Position numbers and translations under genes: made by a program | Notes under the pieces: model-generated | Told to the model about the DNA's origin: nothing | Databases searched by the model: none | The model's input: only the letters and a program-made list of their open reading frames with translations | Source: Ascidia mentula | Taxonomy: Eukaryota > Chordata > Ascidiacea > Phlebobranchia > Ascidiidae | Reading direction: 5' to 3' | NCBI GenBank assembly: GCA_947561715.1 | Contig: OX387200.1 | Span: forward strand, 2,544,501 to 2,608,500 | Length of the DNA stretch: 64,000 nt | Shown: positions 37,517-50,126 of the stretch, piece after piece | Position numbering within the stretch: the stretch's first letter is position 1 | Layout: every line of letters begins with the position of its first letter

Positions 37517-39319
37517 GCAAATAAAATTGCGACTTTATGGCATTGATTGTTTCTTTTTTAAAGCAGTGATCTGCAAATGGTTATAAATACTTCGGATCGC
37601 TACAACAAAACCTTTGCATGTAACGTTTTCGTGAGCTTGCAGTTACCCAAGATAATGTACACTGCTTGTTTTTCTTGCAATCATCGCTTGTGTTGGTGAA
37701 TGTTTAGAATATTTTGGGGTTGCGCCAAGAAGCATTGACGGAAATAGTTTGGAAGGCGCAATTAATAACGGCTGCGTAACCTGAGGCGGGCGTGATTATT
37801 TCCTCATTAACACATTCTAATGTATTGCACAACGGGTTTGCTAGCGGCAGGGAACCATCAAATGTCGAACAATATACTTACCATCAAGAAATGGGTGCCC
37901 TTTTCGACAAGTCTCGGCATTTCTGCATAAGTACCTATTGTTTAAGTGCGTGGAAGTTTCTTGTTCAAAATAAAATGATTAGATATTGTAGATAGCGTTC
38001 TTTACAGCAGTGTTTCTCAAACTGTTCGTGTGTTTTTCGTTTCAAGGTTCAATGGCGTCGCGTAGCCAATTCGCATTTTAAAAAAATGGATTTTTTCATA
38101 ATAATGGAGGCAAATAAAAAGTTATATCAGTCTCCTGCGACTGACAATTATAAACATGAAAAAAAACGTCAAGATTATTTCATGGTGGGTGCATCGGAAG
38201 TGCCGTGTTAGGATCAAAACTGCAGTAAAGGAAAGGGTTTAAAGGCACAGAAGCTTAGAACCTTGATAGTCAACGAATGAGAACAACCAAGGTTATCTAA
38301 GGTTGGTAACACGCTTCGACCTCCTTGCCGAAAAAATCCTGCCATATATCCGGGATCACTTTTCGAGATGTGAGGTGATCCCCGTTTCGTAGTTTTTTAC
38401 AAAGATGACAGAATCCCATCACTTGGAAGTCCGCGAATACGTTGGACACGTGATCGCCCTCTACCGCTCCCTCGCGGAAATTAAAAATCGGGTAAAAGCC
38501 GGGCATCGTCCACCACCTGTAGATTGGTTAACATGTTGATTTTAGCCAAAAAACAACAATATTGGTTATTATCAGATGAAAGTCTATGCTATTGGAAACT
38601 CCTGCACTGATCATAAGCAGGCGAAATACACATATATCAAACTAAGACCTTGTATTAAGATAAACGAACTATGTGATTTCTAATGAGTTCAAAGGCTGTT
38701 GGTAACATTCCTAAAATTTGCCCTTAAAGAAGCATGTATGTTGCCAATATACATATATATTTTGCCATATTTAAATCAGACAGAAATACCTGAAATATTC
38801 CTTATACGCAACATCATCTGTCTCAAGTTTTCTCAGGTAGTCAGCAAGTTGTTTCGGATCGTTGTCAAAATCTTCCAAATGTATGAAGGAATTTGGAGGG
38901 GCTAATCTTTCGACGTTGGCTTTATCCAAGCCAAACACTACAGGGACAGTCCCGGCGTACAATGCATTGTACCAGAACTTCTCTGTGATGTAATCTTTGC
39001 ACTTGAATGTGTTTTCAAAGGCAAAGTAGAATCTGCCGATACAAGGTTTCTGTTTTACATCAATGTTAAGTCAAGGGTGGTTGCATTCAAAGCAATCCAA
39101 AGTCGGTTGTTTGGTTCCAGTTTGGGGAACACTGCTTCCCACATAAAATGCTCAAATTAAAATGTTCACCGCAAACCAAGCATTCGAAAAGTCGGAAAGA
39201 TTTTGCGACGAAAAATAATCGCTATCGGTGATGTTTGAGATTACAATCGAAAAGGTTGCTACAGAATTACAATAGATTTTGAGACTAGTTTATACTTGCC
39301 CAAGAATTAAAGTCTGATG

Positions 39320-40088
39320 GTCCTGTTTAGTGATGTGCCAAATGGACAAAGATTCGGGTTCGTGCGAATCCGAATAATTCGAAACATTATTCGTGCGAAG
39401 CCGAATATATTCGCATGTAAGTGTGACGTCAATAATAGTTGGTCGTTTGCATCACGTGCAAAAGTATGTTGCTTCACCAACTATTGTTTTGCTATCATAC
39501 GACAAATAAATTGCATCCAGTTGATTTCTGCAAAGTTTAATAAACTTTTGGAAACCAACAACCGAGTCTATACTATATCTCAGACGAACAGTGGCCTTTA
39601 CCGCTAGTGTTTAGGAAAAAAGATACTTTGATTGGCCGATATGTCATGATTGACCAAATATAATCTTCAACTACACAGGACTTCCGTGCGTTTGTTTTCA
39701 AATGCGCTTCTGTATTTTGGTGACGAAAACCCGTGCTACGAGCAGCGCCCAGAACTGCAATACGATGTTAGACCATCAGGATTTTGATACAATCGCAACG
39801 GCATTTTTGCCACGTTTTGGTCAATCGTGGTGATAAACCAATAGCGAAAACGACTACACCAGTTCTCGTGGCGTTATAAGCGGTGTGCTACCGTTATTGG
39901 TCATGCGAAAAAGACAAAAACTTTGGCGGTTGTATCACACAATCATATTATGCGTCGATAAATATTCGCATACGAATCTTGCGCAATATTCGGGTTCGTA
40001 CGAATATGAAATCTGTGCTCATATTCGGCGAATCTATTCGGGTTCGGGTTCGGGTTCGGGTCCTCCTTGTCACATCCCTAGACCTGTT
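39320..40088. mobile_element. hAT-type non-autonomous DNA element with 8-bp TSD
   Basis: The element 39328-40080 (753 bp) begins TAGTGATGTGCCAA and ends TTGTCACATCCCTA, i.e. imperfect terminal inverted repeats TAG(T/G)GATGTG(C/A)CAA. The flanking 8-mers GTCCTGTT (39320-39327) and GACCTGTT (40081-40088) differ at one base. No transposase frame inside. Ends are rich in TTCGGGTTCG and ATTCG repeats. Absent from FUT copy 1, so it arrived after duplication, or within a larger 39105-40230 insertion. Confidence 0.85.
40038..40062 (+). repeat. GGGTTC tandem hexamer, potential G-quadruplex
   Basis: Four GGG runs spaced by TTC near the 3' end of the hAT-like element. It forms part of the subterminal repeat of that element. 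Confidence 0.7.
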
Positions 40089-40658
40089 GTTAGCCAGGCA
40101 TACAGACCACTTTGTTTAACCATCATGTCATTCTGTACAACGGGGCCGTTTTTTTTCAGCGTAATTATTTTGCACACTGGCAGTGACAAAACCTTTCGGC
40201 CAAAACCCGTGACACGCTGCTCATATTTACAACCTCTTTTTGGCAATATAAATTTTAACAGCACTCACGATGGAGTCATAACCCTAGTTTCGCCGGACTT
40301 ACGCTTACCTGTACTTCTGCAAAGTCTTAAAATATTTCCGTGGTTCATAAGGAAGGTTGTTCTTCGCACAAGCGCCGAACATATCAAATTTATATCCACC
40401 CTCACTAGTAATCCGCTTTGCAAATTTCATCCGCGTGACGGCGCCCTTGACCACGTCACAATCGCTTACCAGCCAGGCTGCTCCTTCCGTTTTGATCTGC
40501 AAACAAAACAACATATATTTATGGGGGAATAATAAGGTGGAAAAATTTTTGATTTCTGTTCACAAAGGTTCACATCGCACAAATAAAACGTAGTTTTACT
40601 TCTACAATTTGACAAGTTATGAACACAACTCACGGATTTCCCCAAAATTCTGAGTAAA

Positions 40659-40708
40659 TGACAATGTTAATAATAATATGGGCCAGTCTCTTTATACTCA
40701 GAATTGAC
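40659..40708 (+). repeat. Dispersed repeat, TGACAATGTTAATAATAATA family
   Basis: FUT2 counterpart of 32956-33003; also at 12548-12592. Confidence 0.5.
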
Positions 40709-43068
40709 AAGTTATGTCTTATGTAAAAAAACATTATGCTTTACCTTGATCAATACATTAAACATATAATCGAATTCATGTTCTGTCGTGTATTGCTGCA
40801 GTTCATTAATCGAAGACTCGTTGCCCCTGAAAAAAAACTACTTGGTAACTTCAAACTGCTACTAGATAGTCTATGGCAAAAATACACACGTATAGTCACT
40901 GGCATTTTTACTGACAAATTCGAATAATAGTCAAGATTACGGTACTTATGTTTCAATGAATCTTGAAATAAAATTTGATCCACCATCAACATTTTTTTCG
41001 GTTGTATCAAGCTTTTGAATGTGATATTTTGTGACAATTGATATCCGAATCGCTAAAACTATAAGCCGAATCACAGCGTGCAAGACATACTGGTAATGGT
41101 TTTGCAAATAGTTAAAGGAAAATCAAAACTTTCAAAACACCACATTGACCGCTTCAACTCCATTAACGACGGTCTCAGAGAGATTGACGTTTCATGAACT
41201 GCTACCAACACGACGATGCCGCAGGAGCAACCACAGCTTATCGATTGAACGTGTCCTTTTTTCCCTGTTTTGCGCTTGTCCTATTTATCACATTGTTTTG
41301 CATTCATTTACCACATTTTATAATTTGTTCATATCATAGGAGCAATATGTGCCAAACGCAACCCTGTTACTAACACAAGATATAAATTTTACTCGGGCTT
41401 TTCGAACAGGCTTTGGTTTGAAATATATGTGGTCGTTGTGGAATTTTGGTGGGAGGTTTCTCTGTCAGCATTGGCTAGGCGCGTCGACAGCATAGTTCGC
41501 ATTGTTTTGACCTACAAAAACCCTCATGAGTGCAGTCGCTTACCGACAACTATGACAATACCCAGGCTCACTTAACTGGATAACCCCCAAGACGATACTC
41601 TGTCACTAGCTGCACTGTCGAGGCTCAGTTTTAATCATGTTTATGTCTCAAGGTACTTTTCATGTAATGGTTACCTCCCTACTCTGTGAAGGAACCAATC
41701 TCTCGCGCTGTGAGGCATCAGGGAGTTTATGACGTCAGAATCGGAACGGTAGTGCATTGACCAGTTGTAGAAATTCTCGTAACCGTGCAGATTACGACGA
41801 TGGAAGTTGTTAACTGACCAACCGCTCTCCCCACACCACCAAGCGAAAACCTGGTTCGGACGCCTGCGTGACAATGCATGAAAGTATTAAAGTCGATTAC
41901 ATTCAACTCCGATATTGGGTAAATATTTATGTGCTCATTAGACTCAATTCTAAGGTGCCCTATAGTAGTGTTCCTTTTACATTAAAATAAAGGCTTTGTA
42001 GGATTTTTCATCGATTTTTGGACACCATTATTAAAGTCAGGAGTGTGAAATTGAAGAGGTTGAACATATCAAGCAATAGCTTCACGTGCCAGAGGTATAT
42101 ACGATCAAAAAATACACTTCTCTGAATAGATGAAAATTTAATTGGGACAAACATTTCTAGATTACATCAGAAATTTATGGGATATTTCTGAATTTCAATC
42201 AGATCCCAAATAAAGCGTTTCCACCTGTAGCGCATGTACGGGTGATCCCTGCTGTCCAAAAGCGTTGTCTTCTCCATCCAGAACAACACGGCGTCACTGT
42301 CGTTGAATCTACTTTGGTCGTTCGTCAATTCGCATCCATTCCCACAGGTGTCGGTGTTCGGCAAAATCCAATTGTGATTCGGAAAAGTCGGATTCCATAG
42401 AAGTATTACTGGTCTTTCTGCAAAGTATAACGCGTTTGTATTCTGTCACCACAAAACTCGATGCGACAACTCTGAAGTCATGAATTTTTTAATTACCTCA
42501 TAAAAGCAAAACATTTTTAAATTTTGTTTTGCTTTGCATTATTTAATTATAATTTACGTGCAAAAAACTTGGAGATGAACCAGTCCAAATAGAAACTTCA
42601 TGGTTAATATGCTATTTAATTTGGAGCAGACGTTTCAAACTCTATTGCGTTTATCAACAGTGAACAGAGGCAGACAGACAACACCTGCTTCAGCATTTTT
42701 AGCATAATTATAAGCTCTGGCTTTTTAGTTCTGATTAATTATCACTATTTTGCACTTTTCCACAAGATTACCTTTTATGGGGTCATGCGCAGGCCATGGT
42801 GTCGTTGTTGTCTTTGGGTTCATCGTCTTTTCCATGGGTACGGTTTGTTTTTCATCAAAATAAGTTAAATCTGAATAAATAACGACACATTCACAGCCCT
42901 AGCAGATTCGGGGGTTCAATTTAGTTTTAATTTTTAAAATCGGTTGCTGTTTTACCAGAGATTGCACTCACCATATTGTTGGGCAAACCAAACATCATTT
43001 ATCCAACCAAGGTAAAAAACTCCTCCCAAAATTCCGACATACAAGAACACAGTAAACCTACGCGGCAT

Positions 43069-45082
43069 GTTGACTAAGGGAGTTAATTCAGCATAAATGA
43101 ACCAAAGCAGAGATATAGGACGCAACGTTTTTTCAAGATATAGTACAATAACATAATTCCTTTTATAGTGCTATTCCTGCTGCCAGGCAGAAGAGCAATT
43201 ACTATTAACAACTCCTTTTGTTTTCAAGCTGAAGCTGCCTTCAAAATAGGAACCTCTTGGCACGTTGAAAAATACAGAATTCTGGCACTTTTTACATTTG
43301 ATGAATGTAAATGCACTCACAAGCATGTCTGCATTATTTCGTTCGTGTCTTCTTCTTATATCAGTACGACATTATGTAGTTTATCGGCCGCACGTCAGCT
43401 GCACTGACTTCAGACATGCAACGTCAACAAGTAGGTTTGCTAACGTTCAGTAAATATTGACGCACATAAATGCAATGCAACTGACGTATCTAAGGGCTAA
43501 CTCTTGTGCTCTCGCAACAATCCCATTGTGACAAAAACGTTTCCTGCTGTTGAATAAAAAATACTTCAATATAACCTCCGTTGTGCGACTGACAATCTCC
43601 GCTGAACCGTTAACTGACACATCGTCCTACTGAAGCAATCGCAATGTGCATTGATTCACGGACGATGACGACAAACCAAGATATCTGTCACAGAAAACTA
43701 AATCGTTTCGTTCTGACGTTTTCCGCATCACTTGTTTCACAATGGAAAATATTAAGGTTGTATAAGCCTGGAAGGCATTGCAAAGGATAACACTTTTATG
43801 CCTTTGTATCTTTAACTTTAACGCCTAACCGTAAAATTACGGTTTTAAAGCCCAAGATGATCTGCAATCCAGCTTTAGTGAGTCTTTTGTCTCACAAGGT
43901 TTGGATTCAATATTTCAATATTTCTTTTTTGCAGTATTGCTAAAAACATTAAATCACAGACTGTACATTGGATCACAGACTGTATACGAATGCCTAACGA
44001 TAACTGCGATTTACGTAAGAATATAAAAACACAAAGACCACTTGCCTGGAAAACAGGATCAGCCCGGTTTGCTTAAAAGGAATATACATTTTGCCCTACG
44101 GCATCATTGGTTGGTTTCTGTAACCAAGTTCACATATTTTCTATTTAATTGCAACGATGCCCGAAGGGCAAAATTCATTTTCCTTTCAAACAAACCAGGC
44201 TGATCCTTGTTTTAAAACAAGTGCTTCTGTTTTGCGTTTAAACAGCGTTTTGCCATTTTTTCAGCGATACTGAGAATGGTGTCTAAAAGTAGACAAACGA
44301 ACCTTTTTCTACTCCTTTTTCTACCTTTTCTACTACATCTTATCACTTCGTCATCAGCTCTGTTATTCAGTTCCAACTCAGAGCATCGCTGCATTATTTC
44401 AACAACCTTGTGACAGGTTGAAGCCGGTTGTTCTAAGTGCATCGGCAATGGTTAGTGTAAACAACAACAAGTAGCAATTAAACTGCTTTCAGTTACTTTC
44501 GCTTAATACTCTTTGACTGATGAGACGACAGACGATAAGCGACCACCTCTATAAAACGAAACACCGCGTGACGGTTTATTGTAGCCTTAACCTCAACCGC
44601 CTTAGCCTGAACGGCAGCAAAGTTGTAGCCTTAGCTTAAACAACTACGTAAATGATTGACGATTGAACTAAACACGAACGAAGTAACACACGATGTAGGT
44701 GAACAATTAAATCAAATAAATACCAATAAACACATTAACATTCATTGCGTTGATGAATGGAAATAAAATAAAATTTAAAATCAATTATCATAACCAATCA
44801 TAATCAACTATCGTAGGCTACTGCAAGCAGAAATCCTGGTGAAAATTGTTTTGTGCTGACCGGAAGGCCAGTCGATGAATAGGATTTTTCGTTGACGTTG
44901 CGAAGCGGATGCGACAAAACGAAACCACAAAATTGTAGAAGGCAACGATCTCTACCCATATGTTCTTACAGGTGACAAATTATTTCAACACTGCAAGTAT
45001 GCGTTCCATCCTTTCCGTCTAAATGGAGCGGAGCGTTCAAAATGAAGTGGGTGTTGGCTCAAAACGATGAAGTGAAGTTTCG
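43069..45082. other. FUT2 upstream region to gene C 3' end
   Basis: Includes an extra block 43688-44007 absent from copy 1 and the copy-2 foldback 44049-44216. From about 44330 the sequence is unique and AT-rich, and should include the gene C 3' UTR. No exon recognised. Confidence 0.5.
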
Positions 45083-48031
45083 CTATAACGACGCCTCTAT
45101 TAAAGACATAAAAGCTTTGAAAGATAACCAGCTTCCATCTATTGTAAATTCTCCAGACGCATAAAGCGAAAGCAGGTTCCTTTCTCGAGCAACCATCTGA
45201 CGCCACACAGCGGACGATGTTGTAAGAGTACTATCGACACTAGGCGGCGGGAAGGCAGGATTTGGAAAGTACTCGACAATGCAATGGCGTATGGTGTAAT
45301 AATATGACTCTTCGGTATCTGTAAAAATCATTCCAACAGTAACTGTAAAATCGCTGTCGCATTCGTCAGCCTTAAACCTGATCGGAATGAATGACATGAG
45401 ATCATCGAATTCCAGCTTCGATAAAACCAAGTCTCGTTTCGAGCTTTTCGACATTTTAAGTTCGAGGCCGGACTCTGCCTCCCTGACACACGTCAAGTAA
45501 TAGTTCCTCGCGTTGGCGTTGGTTGTGCACGAAGCGAGACCCCTGAGAGCACGGACATAGAGCGATTTTGCCTCATCATGTGACGTTTTGTCACCTGCAG
45601 TTGCTTCGTGAGACAGACTGGCAACCTCGAGTGACCACTGCATTTCGTCCAGCTTGCAAGTACCGGAAGTTTGAAGTTCGTTGTTCGCCGCTTCTAAACT
45701 TCTCTTGGCTTCGGCAAGCATTTTTTCGTTGCCGGATAAACTTGAAGCACTTGTCAGTAGTTTGGACCACTTGGAGGCGCGCTCTGCCTTGCTGAGAGGA
45801 TTCAGATTAATCGGATCCCCATCGAACCAGCCGAGAAAGTAATCGTAAACACTACGAACCGACCAGGCCACAGTTCCGTAATGTTCCTGCAGCCAAGGAT
45901 GGTTTCTCAACTTCGGTGGAAGTTTTACTCTCTGCACGATTTCGTCGACTCCTAATCCCATATTCATTAACCTCATAGTCTGGTCGTTGACAAACTGTAT
46001 CGCGTCACGATAATGTGTTATTACGTCATAGATCTCTTCTTTGCCGCTCAGGGGTCTTGTGTGGGAAGGTACCATGTGGTGCGCCCCCAAGTTTCGCACC
46101 TTGTCCAAACTTCGGTACCACCTTTCACAGCTTCGTGGTGGAGATCCTCGTATGGCGTAAAGGTTGGGAAAAGCCTCGTAAATGTTGTCGGCCGGCATGA
46201 CCACCTTCTTGTCTGGAAGCCACACAGTCGTTTGGTCGTCCGTCTCTCCGGGGGTGTGGATCAGTTCAAAGTTTATACCTTAACGAAACAAATGTACCTA
46301 ATGTATATTAATATTTCGATCATATTATTTGTGTATCACCCTCTGACTTCTTGTCCAACGTACGACGAAAATGACATAAAAAAGTGACTAGCAAAGCCCT
46401 ATTCTGGTTCCGTCGCTGGCGTTATAAGATGTAACAAGAAATAAAATGGAATGGGCATTGATTAAACCTTATAGAGGTTATCGAGTCAGGGGCATATGTG
46501 AAAGTGATTTCCTCACGAAGAATCACCGTTTGGAGTAGGATCGAAGCCATTAGTGATTAACAAAGAAAGGTGTGTGGTACCTGCAAGGGTGAAGTTCTGT
46601 CTGTCCTTGTAAGTGTGAGAGACTTCTGCCGCTTCGTACATCATGTTATGGTCCTGCATCAGCTTCAGACCAATCCCGTTGTTAATTGCTTCCTTCCCGT
46701 GCTGTAGAAACACCCCGAATTGTCGACTTGCCCGGGCGAAATTAATCTCCCCAAGTTTCACTAAAAGACAACGGAAAAAAATGCAGTTACTCCCATCTTT
46801 GCATCCAATGCAGAGCAGTAAAATGGGGGAGAATACCTGGAATGTGGCACAGAAAATAGAAAGAATTTTATCGCGTTTTACGCAAAAGTCGTAATGTCGA
46901 TGCAAAACGATATTATAGACGATTACGTTTACATCAGCTTGACCCAAAAATGGGTCTTCCCTTTAGTTTAAACGTACACAGTGTTCGAAATATACACAAA
47001 CGTGTGACCTTCATTTTCCATACACAAAGGTTATACGAACAAGTGAATAAACTCACTATGCCAGAAATCTTAACTCACCAAATCGACTCAATTCAAATTG
47101 TGAAGTTTCGTGCATGTAAATGTGAGTTCCTGGGTGTTGTTCAAGCAACGTCACCGCCCCAACCACGTGATCTAAACACTGTTGTTTTAACACCAAGCCT
47201 TCTGTGACGCAAACAAAGCTATGTGGTTTTTACCCAAATGAAAGTGGGTTATGATGATTCCTTTCAATGGTTTTTGTGAAATCTTACGGAAATCTGCGAA
47301 GGCTTTCAATGCCGGTTCTCTGTGTTCCGTGGTGTCAACCAATATAATTCCATCGGTTCCTGCGGGATATTCAATTCAGAGAAAGCTTTACAAACAACAA
47401 CAACAACAAATGTGTGACATAGGGTTTCCAAACTTAGTTTGCCGGACATTTGTGTTACAATGCGCGCCTGGGGGAGAATGGAAAAAAGGGCCCAAATTTC
47501 TGGAATTTTAAACACTTGGTACCTGTGGCAGACTGTGAAATATCGGATCATATCTTATTTGCGATCATTAGGCCTCATAAAATGTTTCTCAACATTGGGC
47601 TAATAATGTTTTTAAATGAAAAACTGTTTAACAAATTTGCCCACATTAATGACATAACTCTGAAATTATGTTTTGAACTCTAGTGTGACGTAGCTTTCGC
47701 TTTGCTTCATAATTTTTTTGTTTACTTTCACCCCTTAAAAAGGTACTTTTAAATGTCAGCAATGTTTCGCATATTTGTACAGAGTTTGGTAAATCTTACC
47801 TTCGAGCATGATCATATTGGCCAGCGCGTAACCGATCGCTACATAAACTCCATCCGTAACCTTCACGATCTTCTCCTTGTCGAACTTGCGCGAGTGTTCG
47901 ATGAGACTCTGCAGCGCCCCCACGCGATTAACTTCACGCTCGCTGGGTGGCGGACGCGAGCCGCCCAACCAACGCCAAGCGACGGCCGCACAAATGACAA
48001 CTACAGCTAACTTTGCCAAATTACTTGCCAT
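45083..48031 (-). CDS. Alkylsulfatase-like MBL-fold hydrolase, paralog C
   Basis: Five exons on the minus strand: 48031-47800, 47359-47234, 47171-47079, 46760-46581 and 46278-45083, encoding 608 residues. Signal-anchor LAKLAVVVICAAVAWRWL, then VTDGVYVAIGYALANMIML, zinc motif T-H116-F-H118-L-D120-H121, PGETDDQTTVWLPDKK, VPSHTRPLSGKEEI (likely His ligand), dimerisation region (YRDAIQFVNDQTMRLMNMG, EHYGTVAWSVRSV, NLNPLSKAE) and an SCP2-like tail. Exon 2 is again 126 nt; exon 4 (180 nt; NFARASRQFGVFLQHGKEAI) is longer than in A and B and matches bacterial alkylsulfatases better. Predicted role: hydrolysis of primary alkyl or sterol sulfate esters at a membrane. Its exon 5 first half is nearly identical to gene D. 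Confidence 0.85.
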
Positions 48032-50126
48032 GAAACTACCTGAAGAAAAGGATTTAATTGAGAGTTACGGACAGTTGTTCACATTGTGTCAACCTATAAG
48101 GTCTTATCAGTGCAGCTATAAGGTCTCATAAGTGCAGCTTTTGACTGCCAGGCATAGATATTCCTACTTTGTGGTACCATTCGGTCAACGTTGATCAATC
48201 GGCTATCAAACTGGGTACTAAACAACAGAAACGAACCACTGTGAAGCGCACTAACGAAAACACTTTTAATTTCTTTGCGATTTGTTACGTTTGGCCCTCA
48301 TTGTGCCCCAGTCCTCGTGGGGTTGGTAATTGGTTCTGAGTCGGTAAAATAATAAGCTACTACGTGACACCCTTCACAAGCTCACACAGTCCTGCGAACC
48401 TCTTTTTCAAAATTAGTCCCTGTCACAACTGTCAGCCAAGTGAGACGTTAAGGAATCTATAGCATGCAAGAATGTCTATCTCTAACCTATGAGGTGAAGG
48501 TTATTTCAGGGTAAAACTTGCTTGGATTGTTACAATCCACTGGAAAAGTAACTTTATCAAGGTCAACCACACCTGGCCAAGCTTTGCGAAAGCCTTTTTT
48601 TGCATTTATACCACTGCACAAAATGTGGTACAATGGTGGGTAGGCTTAGTAGCTTAGTAGCTTAGTACATCGTTCTACAAATATGTCCTGTTTTGGCAAA
48701 ACAGAATCACAACTAACTTCAGTAGGAAAATATTCGGCTGGGCAGCAATGAACTGCAATTCTTCCCTGCATAAATGTTACTAATCACTGCGACAAGCACT
48801 GTATTTGCCTTCCAGCAGTAACTGAAGCCGGAAAGCATGACCTGCTTTTTTTTCTCTGACAACAAATGGCGTTCATGCGTGACGCGATAAGCGTTCGGCT
48901 GAAACAACGCCGATCAAATGGTCAAACAGTCGTAGAAGGCTTCGGTCATCCCTGTTGTTTTGTAACGAACAGTAAACAGGAGTTCTGTTTGCGCTGAAAT
49001 GTTTTGTCCGTGTCATGAGGTCGTATAGTGGCATGCGAGCGACAAACCAACCCACCGCAGCCATTAACATGGCCACATAGCATGTCGCAGGTCGATGACC
49101 TTTTACGGTCCAAAGTCAACTTTGCAGGTTGTAACCGGTACTCATTTTACGTTTGAACACATCATTTATTCCATTGCTTTTGTGTTATTGACGGTTTGTG
49201 GATTTAGTGCATTAACATCAGAATCTCTGCAAGTTTAGATTTACAGACGAAAAGTTTTTGATTTCGAAAACATCATTACATGCACAACATGAAGAACGTT
49301 GGCTCGTTTGATGCGTCTCATTTTAAAGCAGGGTTTCTCAAACTGTGTGCCGTGCAGTAGGTTCAGGTTTGCCGCGAGATTTTTATTAAAATGTCATAGG
49401 CTTAATTCCACTGCGATTGTCGGTTTCCTTGATGACAGTAATTGAAAATAAACAACGCTAGGAAGTTAAAGCAGCCTGGAATCAAAGAAATTCGTTCACC
49501 TAACCAGGACCGTATGTTGTTTTCTTTTAAATCCTAAACTGACTTAAAATTTTGGTGTACCGCAAATGAATTGAGAGGATACGAGTGTGCCGCTAGCCTA
49601 ACAGGTTTGGGAACCCCTGTTTTAAGGGTTCAAATGCGAGAAACCACATGGAGTCGTTGACCTATTGATAGTTGCCAGGGCTGGAGGTACTTACGATGAA
49701 AGTGCGGTGTTTTGACCCTCACCTTATGCATCCTCACAATGTAGTAAGCAACCTAGAAATGGGAGGACAATACTTTGCACTTGTTCAAAATACAGTCGCA
49801 CTGTTTATTTGGTCAAATGACTATGTAAGGGTTAATATACTGACATGGCGTCGCTGTGCAACTTGAAATGTTAACCTTTTATTAAGCAGTTGATTATTCA
49901 GTTAGTCGCAACATGCCCGGCGCAACACAAAATATATGAATTTTATAACGAATCATTGCGATTGCATGAAAAGTAGCGAAATCAATGATCGCTGTAAGAA
50001 ATAATCTAAAACTTCAGATATTTAAATCGAATCAAATCGCCAGCTTCATAGAAAGTTTGCTTCATATTTCTCAGAATTACAATCCTGCATTTGATTAAAG
50101 GAAAACCATCAAGGGTCTCCCAAAGA
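48032..50126. other. Intergenic between paralogs C and D
   Basis: Contains the gene C promoter region and a hAT-type MITE at 49329-49619. No exon recognised. A short AGTAGCTTAGT repeat occurs near 48646-48667. Confidence 0.5.
49321..49627. mobile_element. hAT-type MITE with 8-bp TSD
   Basis: The element 49329-49619 (291 bp) begins CAGGGTTTCTCAAACTG and ends AACAGGTTTGGGAACCCCTG, giving imperfect inverted termini. Flanks TTTTAAAG (49321-49328) and TTTTAAGG (49620-49627) form an 8-bp duplication with one mismatch. No coding capacity. Confidence 0.8.

Larger units (their letters stand above)
36444..38296. other. FUT1 upstream region and junction of the two duplicated segments
   Basis: Holds the presumed FUT1 promoter, foldbacks at 37112-37260 and 37423-37516, and the 37391-37705 stretch that is also present upstream of gene B. 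Copy 2 of the segmental duplication starts near 37750. No exon seen. Confidence 0.5.
38297..43068 (-). pseudogene. Alpha-1,3-fucosyltransferase copy 2, two splice acceptors lost
   Basis: Exon homologues: 43068-42972, about 42832-42773, 42417-42225, 41863-41675, 40826-40745, 40496-40309, about 39067-38790 and 38516-38297. Reading frames inside exons are almost unchanged from copy 1 (MPRRFTVFLYVGILGGVFYL..., YNWSMHYRSDSD, ITEKFW), so it is young. Two defects: the exon 2 acceptor CCCATAG of copy 1 is CCCATGG here, and the exon 7 acceptor GACTTAG|CAAC is reduced to GACTTAAC by a 3-bp loss. Skipping the 60-nt exon 2 would keep frame, but for exon 7 the next AG leads to a stop. A transcribed but defective gene, or a sequencing or haplotype artefact, are the alternatives. 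A hAT-like insertion sits in the intron before exon 7. Confidence 0.75.
37750..44320. repeat. Segmental duplication copy 2 (carries FUT2)
   Basis: Partner of 30640-37365. High identity in exons and introns, interrupted by a 1.1-kb insertion at 39105-40230 that includes a hAT-type element and by about 320 bp at 43688-44007. Confidence 0.85.

Noticed and set aside
40038..40062. GGGTTC repeats resembling a telomere-type array
   Set aside because: Only four units, hexamer differs from TTAGGG, and they lie within the subterminal region of the hAT-like element.
40139..40532. Long plus-strand open frame across FUT2 exon 6
   Set aside because: Antisense shadow of the fucosyltransferase exon and flanking repeat; no motif of its own.
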